Origin: an uncultured Muribaculaceae bacterium
GTDB lineage: Bacteria > Bacteroidota > Bacteroidia > Bacteroidales > Muribaculaceae
Assembly: GCA_910578075.1 (NCBI GenBank)
Contig: CAJTPK010000042.1
Location: 1-16,276, forward strand
DNA length: 16,276 nucleotides
Direction: 5' to 3'
Shown here in pieces: positions 1 through 6,829 of this stretch; position 1 is the stretch's first letter; each line of letters begins with the position of its first letter. A program made the position numbers and the translations under genes. A model generated the notes under the pieces. That model searched no databases. It was given only the letters and a program-made list of their open reading frames with translations, and was not told where the DNA came from.

Positions 1-1
1 G

Positions 2-946
2 AAAGCCCGACAGGACAGCATTTTGAGTGCCGCCTCCGTAAGACAGGATTCCGTACCGACGGATACAATGGCTGCTCCCGTACCCTCCCCGATTGAACAG
101 TCGGCCCAAAAGTATCAGGAGGTACAGGCTTCGCTCGATGACTTTTTCGTGCCGGAAAACTCCGATGCTGTCCGCATGGCGGAAATGCTGGAACGGATTG
201 ACGAGCTGGAGGCGCAGAACGCTATGGCGGCGCAACAGGCACAGCAGCCGGACCAGATGGAGCTTCTTGAACGCTCTTATCAGCTTGCGGCGCAATATAT
301 GGGCAACGGCAATGCCGTGAATCCCGCTCCGGCGCAGACGGTGGAGGAAAAGGGCAAAAGGAATGTCCAGCCGGTCGCGCAGGTAAAGAGGAATGTCGTA
401 TCGACGCTTTCATCCTCTGCCGTCGGACGCGGTTTCAATACCTCGGTAGGGGCAAAGGCAACAAGTCCGAAGAACACAATTGCCGCTGTCGTGGCAGGGA
501 ACCAGAGCGTTACCGACGGGCAGACTGTCAGGCTCCGGATTGTGGAACCGATGTGGATAGGAAGCCGCCTTGTTCCACGCAACACAACAGTTGTCGGTGC
601 CGCGAGATTGCAGGGCGAGAGGCTTGAAATTGCTGTGTCCTCGGTGGAGTGCGAAGGCTCCGTGTATGAGGTGGAGCTGACGGTGTATGATACCGACGGA
701 CAGGAGGGAATCAATATCCCCAATTCTATGGAGTCGGACGCTCTGCACGAGATCGGCGCCAACATGGGGTCAACGATGGGCAGTTCGATAAATATCTCCA
801 CCGATGCCGGTGCGCAGATCGCCTCCGATGTGGGGCGCGGACTTATCAACGGTGTCAGCCAGTATCTGACAAAGAAGATGCGGACCGTGAAAGTCCACCT
901 GAAATCCGGATACCGGGTAATGCTTCATCAGCCTGAAGATGTGTAA
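2..946 (+). CDS. traM: Conjugative transposon protein TraM, C-terminal part (5' end outside window)
   Basis: The reading frame is open to the left edge (from base 2), so this is the C-terminal 314 residues of a longer protein; the TTG at 23 is only an internal codon. The visible part has a Gln/Glu-rich stretch, a variable linker, and then a conserved C-terminal domain beginning near VTDGQTVRLRIVEPM and ending in the segment SGYRVMLHQPEDV. This matches the TraM family of Bacteroides conjugative transposons, regarded as the VirB10-like component that spans the envelope in the mating-pair channel. traN follows after 18 bases, in the usual Bacteroidales order traM-traN-traO. Family assignment is by recognition of the C-terminal domain and by context. 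The N-terminal membrane anchor expected for the family cannot be seen here. Confidence 0.9.
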   Translation, partial: KARQDSILSAASVRQDSVPTDTMAAPVPSPIEQSAQKYQEVQASLDDFFVPENSDAVRMAEMLERIDELEAQNAMAAQQAQQPDQMELLERSYQLAAQYMGNGNAVNPAPAQTVEEKGKRNVQPVAQVKRNVVSTLSSSAVGRGFNTSVGAKATSPKNTIAAVVAGNQSVTDGQTVRLRIVEPMWIGSRLVPRNTTVVGAARLQGERLEIAVSSVECEGSVYEVELTVYDTDGQEGINIPNSMESDALHEIGANMGSTMGSSINISTDAGAQIASDVGRGLINGVSQYLTKKMRTVKVHLKSGYRVMLHQPEDV

Positions 947-964
947 CCAAAACAGAAAACTATT

Positions 965-1975
965 ATGAATTTCAAGACTATAATTCTTTTCCTTGCCGCC
1001 GTTATAGGCATGGCTTCCTCGGCGTTTGCCAAGACCAAAGCGGTCAAAAACACCGATAACGATGTGTCGTCTGACACTGAGCAGGTGGCAGAACACGACA
1101 TCAACGTGTACGGTTCCGGCTACACCGACGGAGACAAGTTCGAGGGTCTGACGCGCAAGGTCGGTTTTGACCGCATGATTCCCCCTCACGCTCTGGAAGT
1201 GGCGTTCAACAAGACCACCCATGTCATTTTCCCTTCGGAAATAGTGTATGTCGATTTGGGCGACGAAAATCTTGTGGCGGGTCTGGCCGACGGAGCGAAG
1301 AACGTGCTGCGTGTGAAGTCGGCTGTCAAGTCGTTCAAGACCGAGACTAATCTCACGGTCATTACCGATGACGGATGTTTCTTCACCTTTAACGTGAAAT
1401 TCGCAAAGGAGCCGCTGTTGCTCAATATCGAGATGACTGACTTTATCCATGACGGCGAGGCGGTGAACCGTCCAAACAACGCGCAGGAGATATTCTTGGA
1501 GCGTCTGGGTCAGGAGTCGCCGATGCTTGTAAAGCTGATTATGAAATCAATCTACAAGCAGGACAAGCGCGAAATCAAGCATATAGGCTCCAAGCGTTTC
1601 GGTGTACAGTTTATTCTGAAAAGCATATACACCAACAACGGTCTTCTCTATTTCCACACTGAACTGAAGAATACATCGAATATCGCTTTCGATATTGATT
1701 ACATCTCGTTCAAGATAGTCGATAAGAAGGTTGTCAAACGAACCGCCATGCAGGAGCAGGTGCTGGAGCCGCTACGTGCCCAGAACTATGTGACGGTGGT
1801 CAGCGGCAAGAAATCGGAGAGAACGGTGTTTGCCCTTGAGAAATTCACTATCCCCGACGACAAGCAGCTTGTCATCGAGGTCGCGGAGAAGGAAGGGGGC
1901 CGCAATCAGTCTTTCGTGGTCGAGAACGGCGATATTGTCCGCGCAAATGTAATTGACGAGCTTTCAATTCAGTAA
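965..1975 (+). CDS. traN: Conjugative transposon protein TraN (VirB9-like)
   Basis: 336 residues. The first about 22 form a signal peptide (MNFKTI, hydrophobic core, then SSAFA before KTKA), so the product should be exported to the periplasm. The mature part is a beta-rich protein with an N-terminal segment around HVIFPSEIVYVDLG, which is typical of TraN/VirB9-like proteins where the domain binds the outer-membrane core of the type IV secretion channel, and a C-terminal region of the kind annotated as DUF4138. The ATG at 965 is chosen because it directly precedes the signal peptide and lies 18 bases after traM. It is probably in one transcript with traM and traO. No missing parts are apparent; the length fits the family. 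Confidence 0.92.
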   Translation: MNFKTIILFLAAVIGMASSAFAKTKAVKNTDNDVSSDTEQVAEHDINVYGSGYTDGDKFEGLTRKVGFDRMIPPHALEVAFNKTTHVIFPSEIVYVDLGDENLVAGLADGAKNVLRVKSAVKSFKTETNLTVITDDGCFFTFNVKFAKEPLLLNIEMTDFIHDGEAVNRPNNAQEIFLERLGQESPMLVKLIMKSIYKQDKREIKHIGSKRFGVQFILKSIYTNNGLLYFHTELKNTSNIAFDIDYISFKIVDKKVVKRTAMQEQVLEPLRAQNYVTVVSGKKSERTVFALEKFTIPDDKQLVIEVAEKEGGRNQSFVVENGDIVRANVIDELSIQ

Positions 1976-1985
1976 ACATCAGCTT

Positions 1986-2567
1986 ATGAAGAAGATTCTT
2001 ATAATCTTCGCTGCCATGCTCACCCTCTTCGGAGGGCGGGCAATGGCCCAGCGATGCCTCCCCGGAATGTCGGCTGTCGAAGTCCGTGCCGACATGGTAA
2101 ACGGTTTCTATACCGGCAACTCACGCAACTGCGGATATGATTTCGGAGTGTTCTATTCCGTTTTCAAAGGCAATGCAAATACTTGGAGCTTTGGAGGCGA
2201 ATATCTCCAGACCTACAGCCCTTACGGGGAGAAGGGCCGCATCCCGGTGGCGCAGTTCACGGGAGAGGTCGGGTATAATCTCCATATCGTCAGCGACTAC
2301 TCGCAGACCTTCCATCTCTATGGAGGCGTGTCGGCTCTCGGCGGATATGAGACGGTCAACTGGAGTAAACATATACTTTCCGACGGCTCTACAATAAAGA
2401 ACGGTGACGCCTTCATCTATGGCGGCGCGTTGACTCTGTCGGCTGACTTTTATCTTTCGGACAGGCTGGCACTCGGCGCCCATGTAAAGGAACGGTTCGT
2501 GTTCGGCAACGACACCGGCCATTCCCTGACCCAGTTCGGGGTACACGTTAAACTCACAATCGAATAA
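1986..2567 (+). CDS. traO: Conjugative transposon protein TraO
   Basis: 193 residues from the ATG at 1986. The frame extends upstream to a TTG at 1953, but that start would overlap traN and put 11 residues in front of a clean signal peptide (MKKILIIFAAMLTLFGGRAMA then Q), so 1986 is preferred. The mature protein alternates short beta strands with Gly/aromatic residues and ends near GVHVKLTIE, as expected of the small TraO family. TraO proteins are predicted exported or outer-membrane-associated parts of the Bacteroides conjugation apparatus, without known enzymatic activity. It sits 10 bases after traN and 3 bases before the next gene, consistent with one tra transcript. Confidence 0.88.
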   Translation: MKKILIIFAAMLTLFGGRAMAQRCLPGMSAVEVRADMVNGFYTGNSRNCGYDFGVFYSVFKGNANTWSFGGEYLQTYSPYGEKGRIPVAQFTGEVGYNLHIVSDYSQTFHLYGGVSALGGYETVNWSKHILSDGSTIKNGDAFIYGGALTLSADFYLSDRLALGAHVKERFVFGNDTGHSLTQFGVHVKLTIE

Positions 2568-2570
2568 TCC

Positions 2571-2918
2571 ATGCCGACAATAATAGACCTCGATATAAAA
2601 AACATTTCGCTTACAGAGTTTATGAAAGCTCTTGGACAGGAACATCCGGTATCGGCCGACGGCAATCTGCGCATTTACAATGCTCCATACGACGACAATC
2701 ACACCGCGACTATGGTAATAAACACGGAAACAAATCTTTGGCGTGATATAAAATCAGGAGCTTACGGCGGAATATATGACCTTGCACACGCGATTACGGG
2801 CAGTTGCAGTATGTCGGAACTGAACCGATTTATCGCCTCTGAAATGTCTGCCATCCGCAAGGTTGACATTCGTTATGAGCCGGATGCGCCGAAGCCGCAA
2901 CGAAAATTCCGTATGTGA
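2571..2918 (+). CDS. Small metal-free CHC2-like (primase N-domain-like) protein
   Basis: 115 residues, placed between traO (3 bases) and the Toprim primase (3 bases), so probably translated from the same mRNA. The segment with SLTEFMKALG, then APYDDN, then NLWRDIKSGAYGGIYDLAHAI has the layout of the zinc-binding CHC2 domain of DnaG-type primases, but the Cys/His ligands are absent and the usual final CxxCG is replaced by aromatic and polar residues. The same pattern recurs in the first 75 residues of the next protein, so the two look like paralogous copies of one domain. It may bind single-stranded DNA or assist the primase during transfer. The domain relation is seen in the sequence; the role is inferred. 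Confidence 0.7.
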   Translation: MPTIIDLDIKNISLTEFMKALGQEHPVSADGNLRIYNAPYDDNHTATMVINTETNLWRDIKSGAYGGIYDLAHAITGSCSMSELNRFIASEMSAIRKVDIRYEPDAPKPQRKFRM

Positions 2919-2921
2919 GGC

Positions 2922-3800
2922 ATGGACAAGGAATATTTCAAGAGTATATCCCTGCTCGATTTCATGCTGCATTTAGGCGCGGAGATGAAAGGGAAAGACC
3001 GCAAGGGATTCTGGTTTCTGGCTCCGTACCGCAGTGAGAGAAAAGCCTCCCTGCATATAGGCTATAATAATCTGTGGTACGACTATGGTATCGGGAAAGG
3101 CGGCGACATATTCACTCTTGCCGGAGAAATAATTGGCAGTGACGATTTTATCAGACAGGCTGAATATATCTCGCAGATTATGAAAATCCCGATGCCCGAC
3201 GGTTACAGACCGGAGCCTATGCCGAAAGTCAGACCGGAACCGACATTTGAGAATATCGAGGTGGGGCCGCTGTGTTCCCGGAAGTTGCTGAACTATCTCG
3301 CGGGGCGCGGAATCCCGGAGAATCTGGCCCGACAGTATTGTGTTCAAGTCGATTACCGTCTGCACGGCAGGGATTATTATGCCGTCGGCTTTGAAAATGT
3401 CGAACATGGATTTGAGCTGCGCAACCCGTTTGCCAAGCTCTCTTATCCTCCGAAGGCAATATCGCATATCGCCGGTGGAAATGCAAGATGCAACGTGTTC
3501 GAGGGGTTCATCGACTTTCTTTCCGCTGAGAGGCTGGGCTTCAATGACGGTGTGGATTCGGTGGTGCTTAACTCGGTTGCCAATGTCGGCAAGGCGATAA
3601 CGCCTCTTTCGGATTACTCTCTGATTCTGTGCTATCTCGACAATGACGATGCAGGGCGAAACGCCTTTTCAAGACTTTGCCGGGAGTTCGGCGACAAGGT
3701 AGCTGACAAATCAGCTTTATATCCTGAACACAAGGATTTGAATGACTACCTGATGGCTACACAGCCTAAAATCTCCAATAACACTAAATTAAGACTCTGA
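2922..3800 (+). CDS. traP: Toprim-domain DNA primase, conjugative transposon TraP-like
   Basis: 292 residues. Residues about 5-75 form a CHC2-like N-terminal domain lacking its zinc ligands (APYRSERKASLHI, then NLWYDYGIGKGGDIFTLA). Residues about 185-275 form a Toprim domain with the conserved Glu in NVFEGFIDFL (E194) and the Asp cluster in CYLDNDDAGRNAF (D240, D242, D243), which bind catalytic magnesium in primases and topoisomerases. A late HKDLNDYL segment also fits Toprim primases. In Bacteroides conjugative transposons a Toprim protein of this kind lies between traO and traQ and is annotated as TraP; it is thought to prime synthesis of the complementary strand after single-strand transfer. 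No helicase domain is present. The start follows the previous stop by 3 bases. Confidence 0.85.
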   Translation: MDKEYFKSISLLDFMLHLGAEMKGKDRKGFWFLAPYRSERKASLHIGYNNLWYDYGIGKGGDIFTLAGEIIGSDDFIRQAEYISQIMKIPMPDGYRPEPMPKVRPEPTFENIEVGPLCSRKLLNYLAGRGIPENLARQYCVQVDYRLHGRDYYAVGFENVEHGFELRNPFAKLSYPPKAISHIAGGNARCNVFEGFIDFLSAERLGFNDGVDSVVLNSVANVGKAITPLSDYSLILCYLDNDDAGRNAFSRLCREFGDKVADKSALYPEHKDLNDYLMATQPKISNNTKLRL

Positions 3801-3803
3801 ATT

Positions 3804-4328
3804 ATGAATACAATCCTCAATAAGATTGGCGCAACGCGCCTTACTCCTGCCCGGTTCTTCGGGTTCTGGATAGCTCTTTTTGCAATCGTCCTCGCGCTCA
3901 CTTCATGTTCCGATGACCTTGATGTGCAGCAGTCTTATCCGTTCACAGTGGAAGTGATGCCCTACGGCGACAAAATCAAGCAGGGGCAGACAGTGGAACT
4001 GCGTTTTGAGATAAAGCCGGAGGGCAACTACTCCAACACCCTCTACACCATCCGCTATTTCCAATATGACGGCGAAGGCACTCTAAAACTCGTTGACGGC
4101 CCGGTACTGGTCAACAACGACCGCGTGCTTCTCGAAAGCAAGACCTTCCGCCTGACATATACTGCAAAATCCTCTCAAACTCATAAACTCCTGATTGTGA
4201 TTGAAAACAACTTCAATTCGACCCCGTGGGAGCAGACCTTCGAGTTCAACGGCAAGGACAGCAGCGACGATGACGGCGGCAAAATCATCGACCCGATTGT
4301 AGGTCCTGTAACTCCGATTATCCGATGA
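3804..4328 (+). CDS. traQ: Conjugative transposon protein TraQ
   Basis: 174 residues. A hydrophobic helix at about 20-34 (FFGFWIALFAIVLALTSC) ends in a lipobox-like TSC, so it may be a lipoprotein, or else anchored by an uncleaved N-terminal segment. The rest is a single beta-sandwich-like domain (FTVEVMPYGDKIKQGQTVEL, then RFEIKPEG), as in the TraQ/DUF3872 family of Bacteroides conjugative transposons, followed by an acidic SSDDDGG linker and a Pro-rich tail. TraQ is a conserved conjugation gene of unknown biochemical role. Its TGA overlaps the ATG of the lysozyme gene by four bases (ATGA), implying translational coupling. Confidence 0.87.
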   Translation: MNTILNKIGATRLTPARFFGFWIALFAIVLALTSCSDDLDVQQSYPFTVEVMPYGDKIKQGQTVELRFEIKPEGNYSNTLYTIRYFQYDGEGTLKLVDGPVLVNNDRVLLESKTFRLTYTAKSSQTHKLLIVIENNFNSTPWEQTFEFNGKDSSDDDGGKIIDPIVGPVTPIIR

Positions 4329-4822
4329 GAAAAATCCTGATATTCCTTTTGGCGATAGTGGCGTTGACCGTCACATCGCCGGCTTTCGCCGCAAAGCGGG
4401 ACATTATGGAGCTGCCTCCGTTTGAGAGAGCCGTTCTTATTATCAAGCACCATGAGACCCTGCATGATTCTCGCCGCCACTGGCCATATCTGGGCTACGG
4501 TCATAGAAAACTGCCCGGTGAAAAATATTTCCGTGGGTATAGAATGAGTGAACGGGAGGCTGATGCGCTTTTGCGCAAAGACCTTAACAAGTTCATCAGC
4601 ATTTTCAACGACTTCAAACCGATGGATGCACTGCTCTTGGGTGTGTTGTCCTACAATATCGGACCGGGAGCTGTAAAGAAAAGCTCGGTATATCGGAAAC
4701 TGAAAGCCGGAGACCGCAACATATTCAAAGCATATACTGCACACTGCAAATATAAGGGCAGATTCCATAAAGGACTTTATAAGCGCCGCTGTCAGGAGCT
4801 TGCAGCTCTTTTCATTCCGTAA
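4325..4822 (+). CDS. GH24-type lysozyme (peptidoglycan-cleaving, conjugation-associated)
   Basis: 165 residues with a signal peptide (MRKILIFLLAIVALTVTSPAFA) and a compact lysozyme domain. KHHETLH holds the probable catalytic Glu (E44). A YLGYGH motif follows, and the later LLGVLSYNIGPGAVKKSSVYRKL matches the conserved C-terminal region of T4-type (GH24) lysozymes. The spacing between the Glu and GYG is short, and the Thr of the usual TIGYG is not present, so activity is likely but not certain. Bacteroidales ICEs often carry such an enzyme beside traQ; it would locally open peptidoglycan so the mating channel can be assembled. It overlaps traQ by four bases and is the last tra-operon gene before a strong hairpin. 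Confidence 0.85.
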   Translation: MRKILIFLLAIVALTVTSPAFAAKRDIMELPPFERAVLIIKHHETLHDSRRHWPYLGYGHRKLPGEKYFRGYRMSEREADALLRKDLNKFISIFNDFKPMDALLLGVLSYNIGPGAVKKSSVYRKLKAGDRNIFKAYTAHCKYKGRFHKGLYKRRCQELAALFIP

Positions 4823-4842
4823 AAACACCGTCTAATATGTAC

Positions 4843-4877
4843 CGAGGGGATGCACTCTTTCGGAGTGTATCCCCTCG
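4843..4877 (+). terminator. Strong hairpin at the end of the tra operon
   Basis: A 15-bp stem (4843-4857 with 4863-4877, one G-T wobble) closes a TTTCG loop, 20 bases after the lysozyme stop and 36 bases before the integrase start. No clear T-run follows (the next bases are CCGTATCTTATAG), so it may be a weak terminator, an mRNA-stabilising 3' hairpin, or a bidirectional barrier separating tra and integrase transcription. Confidence 0.6.
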
Positions 4878-4913
4878 CCGTATCTTATAGACAAATCAAA
4901 TAACATAATCCAA

Positions 4914-6116
4914 ATGGCTTCGATAAAAGTAAAGTTCCGGCCCTCGACTGTCGCTGACCACGAGGGCACAATCTACTATCAGATTATCCATGAAAGGAAG
5001 GTGCGACAGCTTCTGACCGACTATAAGGTCTTTTCATCTGAATGGGATGAAAATCGTTCAATGGTTACGACCACTCAGAAAAGTGAGCGCAAATCGTTCA
5101 TACTCTCAATTCGTGAGCGTATTCGGTGGGACATCGAGAGGTTGACAAAGATTGACCGTAAGCTGGATGCCAACGGTCTGACATACACGGCTGATGATGT
5201 GATTGACGAGTTCAACCGCTACGCGCATGAATACTCCCTGTTTAACTTCATGGAGAGTCTCATTGCCAGATTGAAACAGAATGGCAAGATAAGGACATCT
5301 GAAACGTACAGATCCACTCTCAACAGCTTCAAGAAGTTCAGACAAGATGAAGACATAATGCTCGACTGCATCACCTCTGAGATAATGGAAGCCTATGAAG
5401 CGTGGCACAAGAAACGGGGAGTTACCCCCAACACGATATCGTTCTATACCCGCGTACTCCGCGCTGTGTATCATCGTGCGGTCGAAGACGACATCATTGA
5501 GAACCGCAATCCGTTCCGAAAAGTATATACCGGAGTTGACAAGACTGTCAAAAGAGCATTGCCGTTGGCTGTCATCAAGAAAATCAAAGCATTGGACTTG
5601 TCGCTGACTCCGGCACTCGACTACGCCCGCGATATGTTCCTGATGAGTTTTTATCTCAGAGGCATGAGCTTCATCGACATGGCTTTCCTGAAGAAGACAG
5701 ACCTCAAAAACGGCTACATCACTTACCGCCGCCGCAAGACCGGCCAGCAACTTGTAATCGAATGGACAAAGGAAATGCAGATGATTCTCGACAAGTACCC
5801 TGAAAACACCTCCGACTATCTTTTGCCTATAATCCGCAATCCCGGCACCAACGAGCGATACACCTACCGCAACGCTGGCTACAACATCAACCACAATCTC
5901 AAACGCATAGCCGAAATGATCGGAGTCCCTATCCCTCTGACCCTCTACGTGGCCCGCCACAGTTGGGCATCCGCCGCTAAAGCCAAAGGCATCCCACTCT
6001 CCGTCATCTCCGAAGGTATGGGCCATGACAGCGAAGCCACCACCCAAATCTACCTCGCCAGCCTCGACACAACAGCCGTTGACAAAGCCAATAGCCTAAT
6101 TCTCAAAAGCCTTTAG
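4914..6116 (+). CDS. Tyrosine recombinase / integrase of Bacteroidales mobile-element type
   Basis: 400 residues with three expected parts: an N-terminal arm-type DNA-binding domain (about 1-85, starting MASIKVKFRPSTVADHEGT), a SAM-like core-binding domain (about 105-205) and a C-terminal catalytic domain (about 215-395). Catalytic residues visible are R249 in FYLRGMSFIDM, K275 in RRRKTG, R348-H349 in YVARHSWAS, H371 in GMGHDSEATT and the nucleophile Y380 in TQIYLASL. The first His of the canonical HxxR box is Tyr345, as is common in Bacteroidales integrases. It may move the element whose tra genes lie upstream, or invert local DNA; the inverted motif copies just downstream are candidate substrates. 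It begins 36 bases after the tra-end hairpin and ends 4 bases before another hairpin. Confidence 0.93.
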   Translation: MASIKVKFRPSTVADHEGTIYYQIIHERKVRQLLTDYKVFSSEWDENRSMVTTTQKSERKSFILSIRERIRWDIERLTKIDRKLDANGLTYTADDVIDEFNRYAHEYSLFNFMESLIARLKQNGKIRTSETYRSTLNSFKKFRQDEDIMLDCITSEIMEAYEAWHKKRGVTPNTISFYTRVLRAVYHRAVEDDIIENRNPFRKVYTGVDKTVKRALPLAVIKKIKALDLSLTPALDYARDMFLMSFYLRGMSFIDMAFLKKTDLKNGYITYRRRKTGQQLVIEWTKEMQMILDKYPENTSDYLLPIIRNPGTNERYTYRNAGYNINHNLKRIAEMIGVPIPLTLYVARHSWASAAKAKGIPLSVISEGMGHDSEATTQIYLASLDTTAVDKANSLILKSL

Positions 6117-6120
6117 CATG

Positions 6121-6187
6121 AGCCTCAATTCCAGTCAGGTACAACCTGCTATCGCGGACGGTTGTACCCAGTCAGGGGATTGAGGCT
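6121..6187. terminator. Large nested hairpin after the integrase
   Basis: The outer arms AGCCTCAAT (6121-6129) and ATTGAGGCT (6179-6187) pair perfectly. Inside them GGTACAACC (6138-6146) and GGTTGTACC (6160-6168) also pair perfectly. A direct repeat CCAGTCAGG (6131-6139 and 6168-6176) flanks the inner stem on its two sides. TTTAATTGTTT follows. The simplest reading is a bidirectional transcription terminator for the integrase gene. The two-level stem with repeated boxes is also the kind of structure used as a recombinase-recognised folded site, which cannot be excluded. Confidence 0.5.
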
Positions 6188-6203
6188 TTAATTGTTTAGC
6201 CAT

Positions 6204-6251
6204 CATCCAACTCTCTAAATAAGAGAGTCTTATCCAGATTGCAAAGTTAGT
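6204..6251 (+). repeat. Left outer inverted-repeat arm with palindrome and promoter box
   Basis: It begins CATCCAA, followed by the palindrome CTCTCT-AAATA-AGAGAG (6211-6227), then a spacer, then TTGCAAAGTTAGT (6239-6251). Read in reverse complement, the right arm at 6690-6728 has the same order: a CTCTCT/AGAGAG palindrome, then TATTAGCC (TCTTATCC here), then an identical 13-base TTGCAAAGTTAGT. The arms are therefore imperfect inverted repeats about 440 bases apart. Confidence 0.7.
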
Positions 6252-6271
6252 TATTTTTCTATAGAAGAGAA
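6242..6271 (-). promoter_or_regulatory. Possible left-facing promoter (weak)
   Basis: On the minus strand TAACTTTG (plus 6242-6249) fits the Bacteroidetes -7 consensus TAnnTTTG. At 19 bases upstream there is TTC rather than TTG, so the -33 element is imperfect. It would read left through the palindrome at 6211-6227 into the hairpin at 6121-6187 and antisense to the integrase gene. Confidence 0.3.
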
Positions 6272-6387
6272 GCCTATATCCCCAAATAATTTATCAACAG
6301 GTCTTGAGTTTAGTAGTACTGAAGCCTATTTGTTTAAGGAAATATGGATGAAGGCTATAGTTTATAGGTTATAATCAGGCAATTAGA

Positions 6388-6416
6388 ACTCATCCAAATC
6401 TCTTATTTAGAGAGCC
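6388..6416 (+). repeat. Left inner copy of the palindromic motif (17-bp inverted repeat)
   Basis: Bases 6388-6404 read ACTCATCCAAATCTCTT; the exact reverse complement is at 6537-6553, giving a perfect 17-bp inverted repeat around a 132-base segment. The following ATTTAGAGAG makes a short palindrome with CTCT, as in the left outer copy, with which it also shares CATCCAA. Confidence 0.75.
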
Positions 6417-6435
6417 TATAAAATCAAGTTAAAAT

Positions 6436-6570
6436 ATGGATACAGACAATACAGTATTTCGATATAAGCCAACATCTCAAACGATCTTAGATGGTTCATT
6501 TGTCGGCAGATTTAGCAAATGCCCAAATCTCTTGAAAAGAGATTTGGATGAGTACGAAATGCCCAGTTAG
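6436..6570 (+). CDS. Doubtful 44-residue ORF spanning the right inner repeat
   Basis: ATG at 6436, TAG at 6568-6570, preceded by an A-rich stretch (AAGTTAAAATAT). The peptide starts MDTDNTVFRYKP and its C-terminal part, CPNLLKRDLDEYEMPS, is encoded across the 6523-6553 palindrome. No family is recognised. If the segment between the inner repeats were inverted, this ORF would run out of the left repeat and end earlier, as DLDEF-stop. It may be chance in AT-rich DNA; it is listed because no other gene occupies this stretch. Confidence 0.2.
   Translation: MDTDNTVFRYKPTSQTILDGSFVGRFSKCPNLLKRDLDEYEMPS
6523..6553 (-). repeat. Right inner copy: 11-bp perfect palindrome plus 17-bp inverted repeat
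   Basis: CCAAATCTCTT (6523-6533), loop GAA, AAGAGATTTGG (6537-6547) form a perfect 11-bp stem. Bases 6537-6553 are the exact reverse complement of 6388-6404. With the AT-rich loops this looks like a pair of recombinase-binding half-sites around a short crossover region, although a simple RNA hairpin is possible. Confidence 0.75.
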
Positions 6571-6669
6571 TAGATAGATAGCTTCGGCTTAAAATGGATT
6601 ATGCTAAACATCAACAAACCATAAACCATCAATTGTGGTTTCGACGATTGTTAAAACCGACGCAATTCA

Positions 6670-6699
6670 TTGAGATGTCCGAATTTTTTACTAACTTTG
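6670..6699 (+). promoter_or_regulatory. Bacteroidetes-type promoter for the JAB-E2-E1-AAA operon
   Basis: TTG at 6670-6672, a 19-base spacer, then TAACTTTG at 6692-6699 match the Bacteroidetes primary sigma-factor promoter (TTG about 19-21 bases before TAnnTTTG). Transcription would start a few bases after 6699, leaving a leader of about 120 bases before the ATG at 6830. The leader includes the 6712-6728 palindrome. The -7 box lies inside the right outer inverted-repeat arm, so recombination there could affect expression. Confidence 0.7.
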
Positions 6700-6728
6700 C
6701 AAAGGCTAATACTCTCTTTTCAAGAGAG
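6690..6728 (-). repeat. Right outer inverted-repeat arm with palindrome
   Basis: ACTAACTTTGCAA (6690-6702) is the exact reverse complement of 6239-6251. The palindrome CTCTCTT-TTC-AAGAGAG (6712-6728) corresponds to 6211-6227 of the left arm. The intervening GGCTAATA corresponds to TCTTATCC in reverse complement with small differences. The arm overlaps the start of the leader of the downstream operon. Confidence 0.7.
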
Positions 6729-6829
6729 CATTAACAAGAAATGGATTAGAAGTGCCGTAATGAGCTTAGTCCATTACTATATTTCTTAATTATAAACCAA
6801 TCTTCGCTTTGTAATGAGCGAACCAAAAT

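Larger units (their letters stand above)
6117..6829. other. 713-base AT-rich non-coding stretch between integrase and JAB gene
   Basis: No convincing gene is present. From left to right it holds a nested hairpin (6121-6187), four copies of a short palindromic motif in orientation +,+,-,- (6204-6227, 6391-6416, 6523-6550, 6711-6728), two outward-facing TAACTTTG boxes (6242-6249 on minus, 6692-6699 on plus), a doubtful 44-codon ORF, and a leader of about 120 bases before the JAB gene. It separates the GC-richer tra/int block from the AT-richer ubiquitin-like operon and may be an element end, an invertible control region, or both. Confidence 0.6.

Noticed and set aside
23..25. TTG as the start codon of the first gene
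   Set aside because: The frame stays open to the window edge and TraM is longer than 307 residues, so the gene begins outside the window.
770..1450. Minus-strand ORF of 226 codons across traM/traN
   Set aside because: Antisense to two well-supported tra genes, with no domain or promoter; a shadow frame.
1953..1985. Upstream TTG start for traO
   Set aside because: It overlaps traN and places polar residues before a perfect signal peptide beginning at 1986.
5106..6047. Long minus-strand ORF (313 codons) inside the integrase
   Set aside because: It lies wholly antisense to a gene with complete catalytic motifs, has no recognisable domain, and reflects codon bias of the integrase.
6217..6369. 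Stop-free + frame of about 50 codons ending in VYRL-stop, as a possible gene remnant
   Set aside because: There is no start codon except an internal ATG near 6346, no recognised similarity, and it crosses the inverted-repeat arm; length is compatible with chance.
6239..6702. Insertion sequence or MITE bounded by the 13-bp inverted repeat
   Set aside because: No transposase gene, no target-site duplication found outside the repeats, and the shared 13 bases contain a promoter -7 box, which can explain part of the similarity.
6204..6728. CRISPR array
   Set aside because: Repeats are in both orientations, differ in sequence and are irregularly spaced; no cas genes are present.
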